DNA of 64,000 nucleotides from Lachnospiraceae bacterium (GTDB lineage Bacteria; Bacillota; Clostridia; Lachnospirales; Lachnospiraceae): the NCBI GenBank assembly GCA_021203465.1, contig JAJQBC010000124.1, forward strand, positions 1 to 64,000, written 5' to 3'. This document shows positions 16,831 through 28,700 of the stretch, piece after piece. Positions within the stretch are counted from its first letter, which is position 1. Each line of letters begins with the position of its first letter. A model generated the notes under the pieces. It saw only the letters and a program-made list of their open reading frames with translations. It searched no databases and was not told the origin of the DNA. The translations under genes and the position numbers were made by a program.

Positions 16831-18750
16831 ATGAGCAATACTTTCAGTGAAGCCCAGAGGCGGGCAATCGGGCACGTGCAGGGTCCCGCCCTGATTCTGG
16901 CCGGCCCCGGTTCGGGCAAAACCACCGTAGTGACAAACAGAGTGCAGTACCTGGTGAGGGACTGCCACATATCGCCCTCCTCCATTCTGGTGATCACCTT
17001 TACGAAGGCCGCGGCCACCGAGATGAAGGAGCGCTTCCTGCGCCTGATGGAGAAGAGCGCGGACGCACCGCGCGGTTATGGGAATGTGTCCTTCGGCACC
17101 TTCCACGCGGTCTTTTTCACGATTCTGAAGCTGTCCTACGGTTTCACCGCGGGGAATATTCTGCGCGAGGAGGTCCGCTATCAGTATCTGAAGGAGAGCG
17201 TCGAGCGGCAGAGGCTTGAAATTGACGACGAGAATGAATTTCTGGCAGGAATTTCGGCGGAGATCAGCCTCATCAAAAATGAGCGGATTCCGATCGAAAC
17301 TTATTTTTCCAAAAACTGTTCCGAGGAGATTTTTCGAAAGATTTATACGGAGTATGAGGAGCGCAAGAAGCGCGCGCGGCTGGTCGATTTCGACGATATG
17401 CTGACTTATACCTGGGAGCTGCTGTCAAAGCGGGCGGACATTCTCACGGTCTGGCAGCAGAAATACCAGTATATTCTGGTGGACGAATTTCAGGATATCA
17501 ACCGCATCCAGTATGATATTTTGAAACTGCTGGCTCTACCGCAGAACAATCTTTTTATTGTCGGGGACGACGACCAGTCGATCTACCGTTTCCGCGGCGC
17601 GGATCCCTCGATCATGCTAAATTTTCCGAAAGATTATCCGAATGCGGCGCAGATTCTCCTGAACGACAATTTTCGCTCGACGCGGCAGATCGTCGAGGCG
17701 GCGGGACGCGTCGTGCGCTGGAATCAGGCGCGTTTTCCGAAGGAGATCACGGCGCGAGGGGGAGACGGCCCAGCGGTGCGCGTGCTGCCTTTCCCGGATC
17801 AACAGCAGGAGTGCCTGTATATTTTGAAGGAAATTCAGGACTGGAAGAATGCTGGGAAAAACCTCAGGGATGCAGCGGTCATTTTCCGCACAAACATGCA
17901 ACCCCGCCTGCTCGTGCAGAAGCTGATGGAGTACAACGTGCCCTTCCGCATGCGCGATACGATGCCGAACCTCTTCGAACACTGGATCGCGAAGAACCTG
18001 TTCTGCTATATCCGGCTTGCGATGGGATCCCAGCTGCGGCGGGATCTGCTGCCGGTGCTGAACCGCCCGAAGCGCTATCTGAACCGGGAGTGCCTGCCGG
18101 GTGAGCGGATTGACTGGGAGCTCATGCTGGAATATTATGAGGATAAGGATTATGTGTGCGATCGGATTGAGCGGTTGCGCTATGACCTCAGGATGCTTGG
18201 ACGCATGGGACCCTACGCGGCGATCAATTACATACGCCATGTGGTTGGCTACGAGGAATATCTCCGCGAATATGCACAGTTTCGCCGTATGAATGCGGAC
18301 GATCTGATCGAGATTCTGAACGAGTTGCAACAGAGCGCGAGAGATTACCGGACGTATGACGAGTGGTTCGAGTACATGGAGAAATATAAGCGGCAGATGG
18401 AGGAGCTGCGCCGTCGCCAGCAGGAGGTGAAGGACGGCGTACATCTGACGACGATGCACAGCAGCAAGGGACTTGAGTACGAGAAGGTCTGGATCCTCGA
18501 CGCGGCGGAGGGCGTCACGCCCTACAAGAAGGCGGTGCTCGATGCCGACATGGAGGAGGAGCGGCGCATGTTCTACGTCGCGATGACCCGCGCGAAGCGT
18601 GAGCTCGTGATCTGCTGGTCGAAGAAGCAGAACAGCCACGAGGCGCGCCTGTCGCGCTTTGTCGAGGAGATGGAAGACGGCGCCGGGACGAGGCAGAAGG
18701 AATCCGTTCTGCGGAAGTTGACGGAAAAGAAGGGAGCGGCGAGGCGATGA
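16831..18750 (+). CDS. UvrD/PcrA-like 3'-5' DNA helicase
   Basis: 639 residues, shorter than PcrA (about 730), with all superfamily 1A motifs: AGPGSGKTT (about 24-32), VDEFQDINRIQ (about 217), NFRST (about 280), TMHSSKGLEYEKV (about 541) and YVAMTRAKREL (about 582). It should unwind or strip DNA using ATP in repair or replication restart. The lacking C-terminal tail is the part that in PcrA contacts RNA polymerase. It ends in an ATGA overlap with yigZ. A housekeeping PcrA may exist elsewhere; this could be a second paralogue. Confidence 0.9.
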   Translation: MSNTFSEAQRRAIGHVQGPALILAGPGSGKTTVVTNRVQYLVRDCHISPSSILVITFTKAAATEMKERFLRLMEKSADAPRGYGNVSFGTFHAVFFTILKLSYGFTAGNILREEVRYQYLKESVERQRLEIDDENEFLAGISAEISLIKNERIPIETYFSKNCSEEIFRKIYTEYEERKKRARLVDFDDMLTYTWELLSKRADILTVWQQKYQYILVDEFQDINRIQYDILKLLALPQNNLFIVGDDDQSIYRFRGADPSIMLNFPKDYPNAAQILLNDNFRSTRQIVEAAGRVVRWNQARFPKEITARGGDGPAVRVLPFPDQQQECLYILKEIQDWKNAGKNLRDAAVIFRTNMQPRLLVQKLMEYNVPFRMRDTMPNLFEHWIAKNLFCYIRLAMGSQLRRDLLPVLNRPKRYLNRECLPGERIDWELMLEYYEDKDYVCDRIERLRYDLRMLGRMGPYAAINYIRHVVGYEEYLREYAQFRRMNADDLIEILNELQQSARDYRTYDEWFEYMEKYKRQMEELRRRQQEVKDGVHLTTMHSSKGLEYEKVWILDAAEGVTPYKKAVLDADMEEERRMFYVAMTRAKRELVICWSKKQNSHEARLSRFVEEMEDGAGTRQKESVLRKLTEKKGAARR

Positions 18751-19397
18751 CAGAACAGTATCAGACAATCTATGAGGGCGGCGTTGGCGAGATCACCGAA
18801 AAGAAATCGCGCTTCATCGCGACGCTCCGCCCGGTGGAGACGGAGGAAGCGGCGCTGGCCTTCATCGAGGAGATGCGTAAAAAATACTGGGACGCGCGGC
18901 ATAATTGCTGGGCTTATGTGCTCGGTGAGCGGCAGGAGCTGCTGCGCTGCAGCGACGACGGGGAGCCGTCTCAGACCGCGGGCAAGCCGATGCTGGACGT
19001 GCTGGTCGGGGAGGGGCTCACGAACGTTGCGCTCGTCGTCACACGTTATTTCGGCGGCGTGCTGCTCGGTACCGGCGGGCTCGTCCGCGCCTATCAGGCG
19101 GCGGCACGCGCGGGACTGAAAAACAGCGTGCAGATTACAAAATACTGGGGTACAAAGCTCGAGATCGGGACGGACTACGGCGGCATCGGAAAGCTGCAGT
19201 ATCTCTTCGGCCAGAGGGGGATCCCGATGCTGGACGCCGTCTATACGGACAGCGTGAGTTTTACGGTGCTCGTCCCGGCGGCGAAGGTTCCGGAGATCAC
19301 GAAGGCCGTCACCGAGGCCACGAGCGGTCAGGCTGCTATTCGCGAGGGAGACAGCCTCTACTATGTGGTGCTGGACGGGGAGTATCTCCTGTTCTGA
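18747..19397 (+). CDS. yigZ: YigZ/IMPACT-family protein
   Basis: 216 residues with the UPF0029 signature DDGEPSQTAGKPML (about 70-83) and RYFGGVLLGTGGL (about 99), then a DUF1949 C-terminal domain. In eukaryotes the related IMPACT protein acts on translational control through GCN2; the bacterial role is not settled. It overlaps the helicase gene by four bases (ATGA). A long AT palindrome begins 10 bases after its TGA. Confidence 0.9.
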   Translation: MTEQYQTIYEGGVGEITEKKSRFIATLRPVETEEAALAFIEEMRKKYWDARHNCWAYVLGERQELLRCSDDGEPSQTAGKPMLDVLVGEGLTNVALVVTRYFGGVLLGTGGLVRAYQAAARAGLKNSVQITKYWGTKLEIGTDYGGIGKLQYLFGQRGIPMLDAVYTDSVSFTVLVPAAKVPEITKAVTEATSGQAAIREGDSLYYVVLDGEYLLF

Positions 19398-19407
19398 GAG
19401 GGCGGGA

Positions 19408-19428
19408 GTTTAGAAAATTTTTCTAAAC
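19408..19428. promoter_or_regulatory. Perfect 10-bp-arm palindrome upstream of dnaK
   Basis: Arms GTTTAGAAAA and TTTTCTAAAC around one T. It is AT-rich and has no following T run, so it looks like an operator rather than a terminator. It is 56 bp upstream of a TATACT -10 candidate (19484-19489) whose -35 is poor. It is not a CIRCE element, the usual HrcA site for dnaK. Confidence 0.5.
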
Positions 19429-19471
19429 AGGACACAGTATTTTCACAGACGGAACTTGCATTCCGTGTTGA

Positions 19472-21343
<1,872 letters not shown>

Positions 21344-21362
21344 GACCCGCAGGAAAAGAAAC

Positions 21363-21390
21363 TTGACTTTCTGCCATTCTGTGTTATAGT
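21363..21390 (+). promoter_or_regulatory. Promoter of the pheST T-box transcript
   Basis: TTGACT (21363-21368), 16-bp spacer, TATAGT (21385-21390). Transcription would begin at the 5' edge of the T-box leader. Confidence 0.65.
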
Positions 21391-21404
21391 AAAAAATGAT
21401 TTGC

Positions 21405-21650
21405 AAAGGCGATGAAGGTGTATAGTAGCATCCTGCTTTCCGGCAGAGAGGATGGGTCGGCGGCTGAAAGCCCGTCCGGGTACAGGCAGAGATGTGAATT
21501 TCCCACCGGAGCCGCGTTCCTGAAAAGGACAGTAGGGAGCGACGTCCGCCGCGCGTTATGCGGTACGAGTGTCCGGCGAAGGCTGGAAAAAAGGGTGGTA
21601 CCACGGATAATAAACTTCGTCCCTGTTTATACAGGGGCGAAGTTTTTCTT
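21405..21650 (+). promoter_or_regulatory. T-box leader (tRNA-Phe sensing)
   Basis: The T-box sequence AAGGGTGGTACCACGG is at 21591-21606 and is followed by a terminator that it competes with. Stem I features are visible: AGAGAG near 21447 and a specifier region GTGAATTTCCC near 21493, where UUC would read as a phenylalanine codon. Uncharged tRNA-Phe pairs at both sites and allows transcription of pheS-pheT, which fits the genes downstream. Confidence 0.92.
21612..21650 (+). terminator. T-box terminator hairpin
   Basis: AACTTCGTCCCTG pairs with CAGGGGCGAAGTT around a short AT loop, followed by TTTTTCTT. The 5' arm is the part that the T-box sequence captures in the antiterminator form. Confidence 0.9.
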
Positions 21651-21711
21651 TAACAAAAATTCCGTGCTACTTGCTCATACAGTAAATGAAGAAGAAAGGG
21701 AGATTTGCAAA

Positions 21712-22731
21712 ATGAAAGACAGATTGCAGAAAATCAGGGAAGAGGCGATTGCCCGGATCCGGGAGTCCCAGAATCCGGACGCCCTGAATGAAGTGCGCGT
21801 ATCCGTCCTCGGGAAAAAGGGCGAGCTGACCGCGCTCTTAAAGAGTATGAAGGAGATCGCCCCCGAGGACAGGCCGGCCTTCGGACAGCTGGTCAACGAC
21901 ACGCGCGCTGAGATCGAGCGCGTGCTCGACGACGCAAAGAAAAATATGGATCAGATGCTGCTTGAGATGCGTTTGAAATCCGAGACGATCGACGTGACGC
22001 TTCCGGCGAAGAAGAATGCGGTCGGGCACCGTCATCCGAATACGATCGCGCTCGAAGAGGTGGAGCGTATTTTCATCGGCATGGGCTACGAGGTCATCGA
22101 GGGACCGGAGGTTGAGTATGATCTCTATAATTTTGAGAAGCTGAATATTCCGGCGAATCACCCGGCGAAGGACGAGCAGGACACCTTTTATATCAATAAG
22201 GACATCGTCCTGCGGACGCAGACCTCCCCGGTGCAGGCGCGCACGATGGAGACCGGCAAGTTGCCGATCCGCATGATTTCTCCGGGACGCGTGTTCCGCT
22301 CCGACGAGGTGGACGCGACGCATTCGCCCTCCTTCCATCAGATCGAGGGACTGGTTGTTGACAAAAATATTACGCTCGCGGATCTGAAGGGAACGCTCGA
22401 AGAATTCGCGAAGGAGCTTTTCGGCGCGGACACGAAGACAAAGTTTCGCCCGCATCACTTCCCTTTCACGGAGCCGAGCGCGGAGATGGATGTCTCCTGC
22501 TTCAAGTGCGGCGGCAAGGGCTGCCGTTTCTGCAAGGGCGAGGGCTGGATCGAAATCCTCGGCTGCGGCATGGTGCATCCGCATGTCTTTGAAATGTGCG
22601 GCATCGACCCGAATGAGTATACAGGCTTTGCCTTTGGCGTAGGTCTGGAGCGCATCGCTCTGCTGAAATATGAGATTGACGACATGAGACTGCTGTACGA
22701 GAACGATATCCGGTTCCTACGCCAGTTCTAA
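21712..22731 (+). CDS. pheS: Phenylalanyl-tRNA synthetase alpha subunit
   Basis: Charges tRNA-Phe as an alpha2-beta2 enzyme with PheT. 339 residues, the normal length: an N-terminal coiled coil, then the class II catalytic core with RPHHFPFTEPSAEMDV (motif 2 area) and a C-terminal GVGLERIALLKYEIDD (motif 3). ATG 21712 follows AGAAAGGGAG; the open frame extends upstream through the T-box but this is leader, not protein. pheT follows after 18 bases. Confidence 0.97.
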   Translation: MKDRLQKIREEAIARIRESQNPDALNEVRVSVLGKKGELTALLKSMKEIAPEDRPAFGQLVNDTRAEIERVLDDAKKNMDQMLLEMRLKSETIDVTLPAKKNAVGHRHPNTIALEEVERIFIGMGYEVIEGPEVEYDLYNFEKLNIPANHPAKDEQDTFYINKDIVLRTQTSPVQARTMETGKLPIRMISPGRVFRSDEVDATHSPSFHQIEGLVVDKNITLADLKGTLEEFAKELFGADTKTKFRPHHFPFTEPSAEMDVSCFKCGGKGCRFCKGEGWIEILGCGMVHPHVFEMCGIDPNEYTGFAFGVGLERIALLKYEIDDMRLLYENDIRFLRQF

Positions 22732-22749
22732 AAGGGAGGAAAGAGAATT

Positions 22750-25170
22750 ATGAATACATCATTATCATGGCTGAAGGCCTATGTGCCGGACCTTGACGTG
22801 ACGGCGCAGGAGTTCATGGACGCGATGACGCTCTCCGGCACGAAAGTAGAGGGTTATACAAATCTGGATGCCGATCTGGAGAAAATCGTGATCGGGCAGA
22901 TTTTAAAGATTGAGCAGCATCCGGATGCGGACAAGCTGATCGTCTGTCAGGTGGATATCGGGGAGGCGGAGCCGATCCAGATCGTGACGGGCGCGCCGAA
23001 TGTGAAAGAGGGCGACAAGGTTCCGGTCGTGCTGGACGGCGGCAGAGTTGCCGGAAATCACGACGGAAAGATGACCGCGGGTGGCATCAAGATCAAGAAG
23101 GGCAAGCTGCGCGGCGTCGAGTCGAACGGCATGATGTGCTCGATCGAGGAGCTCGGCTCGAACACAGACATGTATCCGGAGGCGCCGGAGTACGGCATCT
23201 ATATTTTCCCGCAGGACGCGGTGGTTGGGGCGGACGCCATCGAGGCTCTTGGCCTGCATAATACGGTCTTTGAGTTCGAGATCACCTCGAACCGCGTGGA
23301 CTGCTACAGTACGATCGGTATCGCGCGCGAGGCGGCGGCCACCTTCCGCAAGGAATTCAAGCCGCCGGTTGTAGAGGTGAAAGGCGCAGGCGGTGATGTC
23401 AATGATTACATCAGCGTCGAGATTCAGGATACGGACCTCTGCCCGCGTTACTGCGCGAGGGTTGTGAAAAATATCCGTCTGGCCCCGTCGCCGGAGTGGA
23501 TGCAGAGAAGGCTTGCCTCCGTCGGCATCCGTCCGATCAACAACGTGGTCGACATCACGAACTATGTCATGGAGGAGTACGGCCAGCCGATGCACGCCTA
23601 CGATCTCGACACGATCGCGGGGCATAAGATCATCGTGCGCCGTGCGGAAAATGGCGAGAAGTTTGTGACGCTGGACGGGCAGGAGCGTCAACTTGACGAC
23701 GAGGTGCTGATGATCTGCGACGCCGAGAAGGCGGTCGGCCTCGCCGGTATCATGGGCGGCGAGAACTCCATGATCACGGACGATGTACACACGATGCTCT
23801 TCGAGGCGGCGAACTTCGATGGGACGAACAACCGTCTCTCCGCGAAGCGCATTGGCTTGCGCACGGAGGCCTCCGCAAAATTCGAGAAGGGTCTTGACCC
23901 GAACAACGCACAGGAGGCGATCGACCGTGCTTGCCAGCTCATCGAGGAGCTGGACGCCGGAGATGTCGTGGACGGCATGGTTGACGTGTATGTAAAGAAG
24001 AAGGAGCCGGTGCGCGTGCCCTTCGAGCCGGAGCGTATCAACGCGCTGCTCGGCACCGATATCAGCCGTGAGCAGATGCTCGACTATTTCAAACCGCTGG
24101 AACTGGCCTATGACGAAGCCGCGAACGAGGTGGTTGCGCCGACCTTCCGTCAAGATATTTTCCGCACGGTCGATCTGGCCGAGGAAGTCGCCCGTTTCTA
24201 CGGCTATGACAATATTCCGACGACGCTGCCGAAGGGCGAGGCGACGACCGGCAAGAAGCCCTTCTATCTGCGTATCGAGGATGTGGCGAAGGACGTGGCG
24301 GAGTTCTGTGGTTTCTCGCAGGGTATGAGCTACAGCTTCGAGAGCCCGAAGGTCTTTGATAAGCTGCTGCTCCCCGCGGACGCGCCGGAGCGGAATGCGA
24401 TCGTGATTTCCAACCCGCTCGGCGAGGATTTCTCGATCATGCGGACGATCTCGCTGAACGGCATGCTGAGCTCCCTTGCGACGAATTACAACCGCAGAAA
24501 TAAGAATGTGCGCCTCTACGAGATGGCGAATATTTATCTTCCGAAGGCGCTGCCGCTCACGGAGCTGCCGGACGAGCGCATGCAGTTCACGCTCGGCATG
24601 TACGGGGAGGGCGACTTCTACACGATGAAGGGCGTCGTCGAGGAATTTCTCGCGAAAGTGGGCTTAAGCAAAAAAGAGAGCTATGACCCGGATGCGGAAA
24701 AGCCCTTCCTGCATCCAGGCCGTCAGGCGAAGATCATCTATGACGGGAAGACGCTGGGATATCTCGGTGAGGTGCATCCTACCGTGGCGGCCTCCTACGG
24801 GATCGGCGAGCGCGCCTATGTGGCGGTGCTCGACATGCCGTCGGTCGTGGAGCTCGCCTCCTTCGACCGGAAGTACGAGGGACTCGCGAAGTTCCCGGCG
24901 GTGCTGCGCGATATCTCCATGATCGTGCCGAAGGCCGTGCTCGCGGGACAGATTGAGGCGATCATCCGCCAGCGCGGCGGGAAGATTCTCGAGAGCTGTG
25001 AACTCTTTGACGTCTATGAGGGTTCCCAGATTAAAGAAGGACACAAGTCGATGGCCTATGCGCTCTCCTTCCGTGCAAAGGATCGAACGCTGACCGAGCA
25101 GGAAATCTCGGCGGCCATGAAGAAGATTCTGAACGGGCTCCAGTCGCTTGGCGCGGAGCTGAGGCAGTAA
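22750..25170 (+). CDS. pheT: Phenylalanyl-tRNA synthetase beta subunit
   Basis: 806 residues, full length. Domain order: N-terminal tRNA-binding fold (about 40-150, PDADKLIVCQVD), B3/4 editing domain (about 210-390, with the ending EASAKFEKGLDP), B5, the catalytic-like core, and the C-terminal FDX-ACB anticodon-binding domain (about 713-806, KFPAVLRDISM). GGGAGGAAAG precedes the start. Its TAA overlaps the next gene's ATG by one base. Confidence 0.97.
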   Translation: MNTSLSWLKAYVPDLDVTAQEFMDAMTLSGTKVEGYTNLDADLEKIVIGQILKIEQHPDADKLIVCQVDIGEAEPIQIVTGAPNVKEGDKVPVVLDGGRVAGNHDGKMTAGGIKIKKGKLRGVESNGMMCSIEELGSNTDMYPEAPEYGIYIFPQDAVVGADAIEALGLHNTVFEFEITSNRVDCYSTIGIAREAAATFRKEFKPPVVEVKGAGGDVNDYISVEIQDTDLCPRYCARVVKNIRLAPSPEWMQRRLASVGIRPINNVVDITNYVMEEYGQPMHAYDLDTIAGHKIIVRRAENGEKFVTLDGQERQLDDEVLMICDAEKAVGLAGIMGGENSMITDDVHTMLFEAANFDGTNNRLSAKRIGLRTEASAKFEKGLDPNNAQEAIDRACQLIEELDAGDVVDGMVDVYVKKKEPVRVPFEPERINALLGTDISREQMLDYFKPLELAYDEAANEVVAPTFRQDIFRTVDLAEEVARFYGYDNIPTTLPKGEATTGKKPFYLRIEDVAKDVAEFCGFSQGMSYSFESPKVFDKLLLPADAPERNAIVISNPLGEDFSIMRTISLNGMLSSLATNYNRRNKNVRLYEMANIYLPKALPLTELPDERMQFTLGMYGEGDFYTMKGVVEEFLAKVGLSKKESYDPDAEKPFLHPGRQAKIIYDGKTLGYLGEVHPTVAASYGIGERAYVAVLDMPSVVELASFDRKYEGLAKFPAVLRDISMIVPKAVLAGQIEAIIRQRGGKILESCELFDVYEGSQIKEGHKSMAYALSFRAKDRTLTEQEISAAMKKILNGLQSLGAELRQ

Positions 25171-26903
25171 TGGTATTTAGAAAAATACGAGGGGTGCTGC
25201 TTATCACAGCGGCATCCCTGCTTCTGCTGTTTGCAGCCGTGAATGTTCCGGATCTGGCAGCGGAAGCGGAGAGCGAGGACGATATCCTCGTGTCGCAGGA
25301 AGATTCCTTCTGTGAGGGTGATCTGGTGCTTGAATTGAGCACGGAGGGCGGTTTCCCGATTTATTATACTTTAGATGGTAGCGTTCCGACATTTGACAGT
25401 TCGCTTTATGAAGGAGCGATCACCTTTGCGTGCACGGACGATGTACAGAGCTGCGTGATCCGTGCCTGTGCTTATGATGAGAATACCGGGGAGTGGGGAG
25501 ACTTATTTACCCGTACTTATTTCTACGCGCGGGATCTGGAAACCATCCGGAACCGCTTCAGTACCTACATTGTCTGCCTGACCAGTGATCCTTACAACTT
25601 ATATGATTACGAGTATGGGATCATGGTGGAGGGAAAGATTCGCGACGAATATATCAACAGTGATGAATATATCCCTGACAAGCTGACACAGCCCGCCAAT
25701 TATACGCAGGAGGGGCGGGAGTGGGAACGCGATGTTTATGTGGAGATTCTGTCGCCGGACGGGGAGCGACTGGTCGCTCAGGATGCTGGAATCCGTATTT
25801 TCGGACACGCGAGCAGGCAGTATTATTATAAATCCTTTAAGCTTTACGCGCGGGAGGAGTACGGCGACGATTCCTTCAGCTATCCGTTCTTTTCTGACAA
25901 TTATCCGGGGGAATCGGAGGAGGTGCAGGACTCCTATGAGCAGCTTGTCCTGCGCGCGCACGGGTTTGACAAGAGCATTACCCAGTTCCGCGAGGAGCTG
26001 TTTCAACGGCTCTGCGGCGAGATCGAGGGGATTGACACCAAGTCGGTGGCCGCCGCTTCTGTCTGGCTGAATGGAGGCTACTATAATTTTGAATGGCTTC
26101 AGGAAGTCTTTGACGATCAGTATATGGAGGAAAATTATGGACTTCTGCAGGTCGGGGACACCTGGCGCAAGGTGACGCTTCGCGACGATAATCTGAGTTC
26201 CAGTCTGGAGATCGCGGAGGGGACAGCGGAGGAGATCAGTCAGGCGATCGCTGACGGCAGCGCAGATGAGGAGGATATTGAGGCCGCACAGGATTATCTC
26301 GAGGTGGCCGCGTATGCAGACAAAGATCTGACGGATGACGCCGTGTTTGACGAGCTCTGCGAGCTCGTGGACATGGAGAATTTGATTCAGTATTTTGCCA
26401 TCGAGACCTATATTGCAAACTGGGACTGGCCGCTGAACAATGTGAAGCTGTACCGTTACTACAGTCAGAACGGCGTGTACGGCGAGGATCGTCTGGACGG
26501 GAAATGGCGCTATCTGTACTATGATATGGAAGCCGGATTTAATATCTATAATGAGCCGGAAGAAGACTGGCTGACGATCGCGACGGTGATGGAGGAGAGC
26601 TCGCTGTTTGGCGCCGTTATAAAGCGGACAGATATGCAGGAAAAGTTTGCATATTATATTGAAAAATGTATTTATGAGTATTTCACGGAGGACAAGGTGC
26701 GTGCGGCGGTGGAGCAGCTGAAGTCGGAGCGCGACGGAGAGTTGGCGGAGAGCCTCGCCTACAAGCAGAGCATTGATGAGACCTATACGCTGAATATGGA
26801 GGAAATAGAGGCGAACATTGAGGTTATATACGATTTCGTGGAGAAACGCCCGGATATCATGCGTGAAGAGCTTCGTGAGCTTTTTGGGATAGAGATAGAG
26901 TAG
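25170..26903 (+). CDS. CotH-family (protein-kinase-like) secreted or anchored protein
   Basis: 577 residues. A hydrophobic N-terminal segment (about 8-27) acts as a signal or anchor. Residues about 50-100 resemble a chitobiase C-terminal-like beta domain (YYTLDGSVPTFDSSLYEG). The CotH fold then runs from about 185, with GIRIFGHASRQYYYKSFKLYAR, FREELFQRL, WDWPLNNVKLYRYY and WRYLYYDMEAGFN (near 450), the last holding the metal-binding Asp. Bacillus CotH phosphorylates spore-coat proteins; extracytoplasmic relatives exist whose targets are unknown. The start codon overlaps the pheT stop. Confidence 0.8.
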   Translation: MVFRKIRGVLLITAASLLLLFAAVNVPDLAAEAESEDDILVSQEDSFCEGDLVLELSTEGGFPIYYTLDGSVPTFDSSLYEGAITFACTDDVQSCVIRACAYDENTGEWGDLFTRTYFYARDLETIRNRFSTYIVCLTSDPYNLYDYEYGIMVEGKIRDEYINSDEYIPDKLTQPANYTQEGREWERDVYVEILSPDGERLVAQDAGIRIFGHASRQYYYKSFKLYAREEYGDDSFSYPFFSDNYPGESEEVQDSYEQLVLRAHGFDKSITQFREELFQRLCGEIEGIDTKSVAAASVWLNGGYYNFEWLQEVFDDQYMEENYGLLQVGDTWRKVTLRDDNLSSSLEIAEGTAEEISQAIADGSADEEDIEAAQDYLEVAAYADKDLTDDAVFDELCELVDMENLIQYFAIETYIANWDWPLNNVKLYRYYSQNGVYGEDRLDGKWRYLYYDMEAGFNIYNEPEEDWLTIATVMEESSLFGAVIKRTDMQEKFAYYIEKCIYEYFTEDKVRAAVEQLKSERDGELAESLAYKQSIDETYTLNMEEIEANIEVIYDFVEKRPDIMREELRELFGIEIE

Positions 26904-26916
26904 AGGATGAAACACT

Positions 26917-27942
26917 ATGGACTTGCACGATTTTAACTATGAGCTTCCGCAGGAGCTGATCGCCCAGGATCCGCTGGAGGACCGGGCGAGCTCCCGGCTT
27001 CTGCTGCTGAACAGGGAGACCGGGGCGCTGGAGCATCATATTTTTCGGGAAATTATCGACTACCTGCATCCGGGCGACTGTCTGGTCATCAACGACACGA
27101 AGGTGATCCCGGCGCGGTTGATCGGGAGCCGCGAAGGAACCGGCGCGAAGATCGAGGTGTTGCTTTTGAAAAGGAAGGCGGATGACGTCTGGGAGACCCT
27201 CGTGAAGCCCGGAAAGAAGGCCAGACCCGGCACGAGGATCAGCTTTGGCGATGGCCTGCTGACCGGGGAGGTGCTCGAGGTGGTCGACGACGGCAACCGC
27301 CTGATTCATTTCGAGTATGAGGGAATTTTCGAGGAGATCCTCGACCGGCTCGGCCAGATGCCGCTGCCGCCGTACATCACGCATCAGTTGAAGGACAAGA
27401 ACCGCTACCAGACGGTCTACGCAAAACACGACGGTTCCGCCGCTGCGCCGACCGCGGGCTTACATTTCACGCCGGAGCTGCTGGATGCGATCCGCGCGAA
27501 GGGCGTAAAGATCGCGCATGTGACGCTGCACGTCGGGCTCGGGACCTTCCGCCCGGTCAAGGTGGAAAAAATCGAGGAGCACCACATGCACTCGGAATTC
27601 TATGTGGTGGAAGAAGAGCAGGCGAAGCTGATCAATGAGACGAAAGCCGCCGACGGACGCATCATCGCGGTCGGCACGACGAGCTGCCGGACGCTGGAGT
27701 CGGCCACGGGCGCGGACGGCGTCCTGAGGGCCGGGAGTGGCTGGACCGACATTTTCATTTATCCGGGTTATCAGTTTAAGATGATCGACGCGCTGATCAC
27801 GAATTTCCACCTGCCGGAGTCGACGCTTTTGATGCTGGTCTCGGCCTTTGCGGGCCGGGAGAAGATTATGGCGGCGTATGAGGTGGCGGTGAAAGAACGG
27901 TATCGGTTCTTTTCGTTCGGTGATGCCATGTACATTTATTAA
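26917..27942 (+). CDS. queA: S-adenosylmethionine:tRNA ribosyltransferase-isomerase
   Basis: Makes epoxyqueuosine in tRNA by adding the ribose of SAM to preQ1 at position 34. 341 residues, normal length. Recognisable stretches are [12 protein letters not shown] at the N-terminus, [13 protein letters not shown] (about 58), [10 protein letters not shown] (about 184) and [19 protein letters not shown] (about 290-308). It follows the CotH gene by 13 bases behind a weak AGGATGA site, and a terminator lies downstream. Confidence 0.97.
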   Translation: MDLHDFNYELPQELIAQDPLEDRASSRLLLLNRETGALEHHIFREIIDYLHPGDCLVINDTKVIPARLIGSREGTGAKIEVLLLKRKADDVWETLVKPGKKARPGTRISFGDGLLTGEVLEVVDDGNRLIHFEYEGIFEEILDRLGQMPLPPYITHQLKDKNRYQTVYAKHDGSAAAPTAGLHFTPELLDAIRAKGVKIAHVTLHVGLGTFRPVKVEKIEEHHMHSEFYVVEEEQAKLINETKAADGRIIAVGTTSCRTLESATGADGVLRAGSGWTDIFIYPGYQFKMIDALITNFHLPESTLLMLVSAFAGREKIMAAYEVAVKERYRFFSFGDAMYIY

Positions 27943-27981
27943 CTGATACGATTATTATGTTTTGTGAGCATGACAGAAAAG

Positions 27982-28011
27982 AAATCCCCCAGACCGCTGT
28001 CCGGGGGATTT
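27982..28011. terminator. Bidirectional intrinsic terminator
   Basis: AAATCCCCC pairs with GGGGGATTT around a loop of about 12 bases, with A/T tracts at both sides. It lies between the convergent queA and Uma2 genes and can serve both. Confidence 0.85.
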
Positions 28012-28036
28012 CGATATTCTGTGAAAATGCGGAGTA

Positions 28037-28579
28037 CTATAATAGGATTTGTCCAAAGTCAATGGAAAGATCCGGATAAATGACGGAACTCACCGTGTCG
28101 GAAAAACTGTATTCCGCTGAATCTTCTCCGGTAAAATCATAGACTGTGATCCGGTTCTTGTCAGGATCCACCACCCAATATTCCCGCACACCAGCAGAGC
28201 GATATTTGAACAGCTTGATCATGCAGTCCATGCGGCGGCTGCCGGGGGAAACGATCTCAATGATCCAGTCCGGCGCACCGCTGCAACCCTTGTCGGTGAG
28301 TTTTGCAGGGTCGCAGATGACGGAGATGTCAGGCTCGACGTAAGTATAGTCGTCGGCGTTCAGAAATACTGCGAAGGGCGCTACGTACGGTTTGCAGGCT
28401 CCACCCTTTGAATTAATATGATTACTAATCCTGTTAAATAATTCACCAACCATGCCCTGGTGTCTCCGACTTGGCGGTGCCATGTCATAAATCTCGCCGT
28501 CGATCAGTTCCGCGCGTTTTCCTTCAGGCAAGGCGTAAATATCATCAATGGTGTAATATTGTTCTTGTAGTAACGGCAT
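28037..28579 (-). CDS. Uma2-family (DUF820) putative restriction-like endonuclease
   Basis: 180 residues with the family pattern: YTIDDIYALPEGKRAELIDGEIYDM at positions about 9-33, then VEPDISVICD (about 91) and DWIIEIVSPGSR (about 117), whose D...E-I-V is the PD-(D/E)XK-like core, and FKYRSAGVREYWVVDP. The family is very common in cyanobacteria and gut Firmicutes, usually as single genes, and its function is not known. It is a lone minus-strand gene. Codons AT-richer than the neighbours hint at transfer. Confidence 0.9.
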   Translation of the reverse strand: MPLLQEQYYTIDDIYALPEGKRAELIDGEIYDMAPPSRRHQGMVGELFNRISNHINSKGGACKPYVAPFAVFLNADDYTYVEPDISVICDPAKLTDKGCSGAPDWIIEIVSPGSRRMDCMIKLFKYRSAGVREYWVVDPDKNRITVYDFTGEDSAEYSFSDTVSSVIYPDLSIDFGQILL

Positions 28580-28700
28580 TGTTCCCTTCCCTTCCCTTCT
28601 TTTTCTGAAATATAGTTACCTGTTTATCAAAATTTTGCAGACCATAATCTTCTGATAACAGTATACACAAAATCGGGAAAAAAGTATAGAAATTACCCGC

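Noticed and set aside
21412-21711. N-terminal extension of PheS through the leader
   Set aside because: The stretch is a T-box riboswitch and PheS begins at ATG 21712 with a ribosome site and family-typical length.
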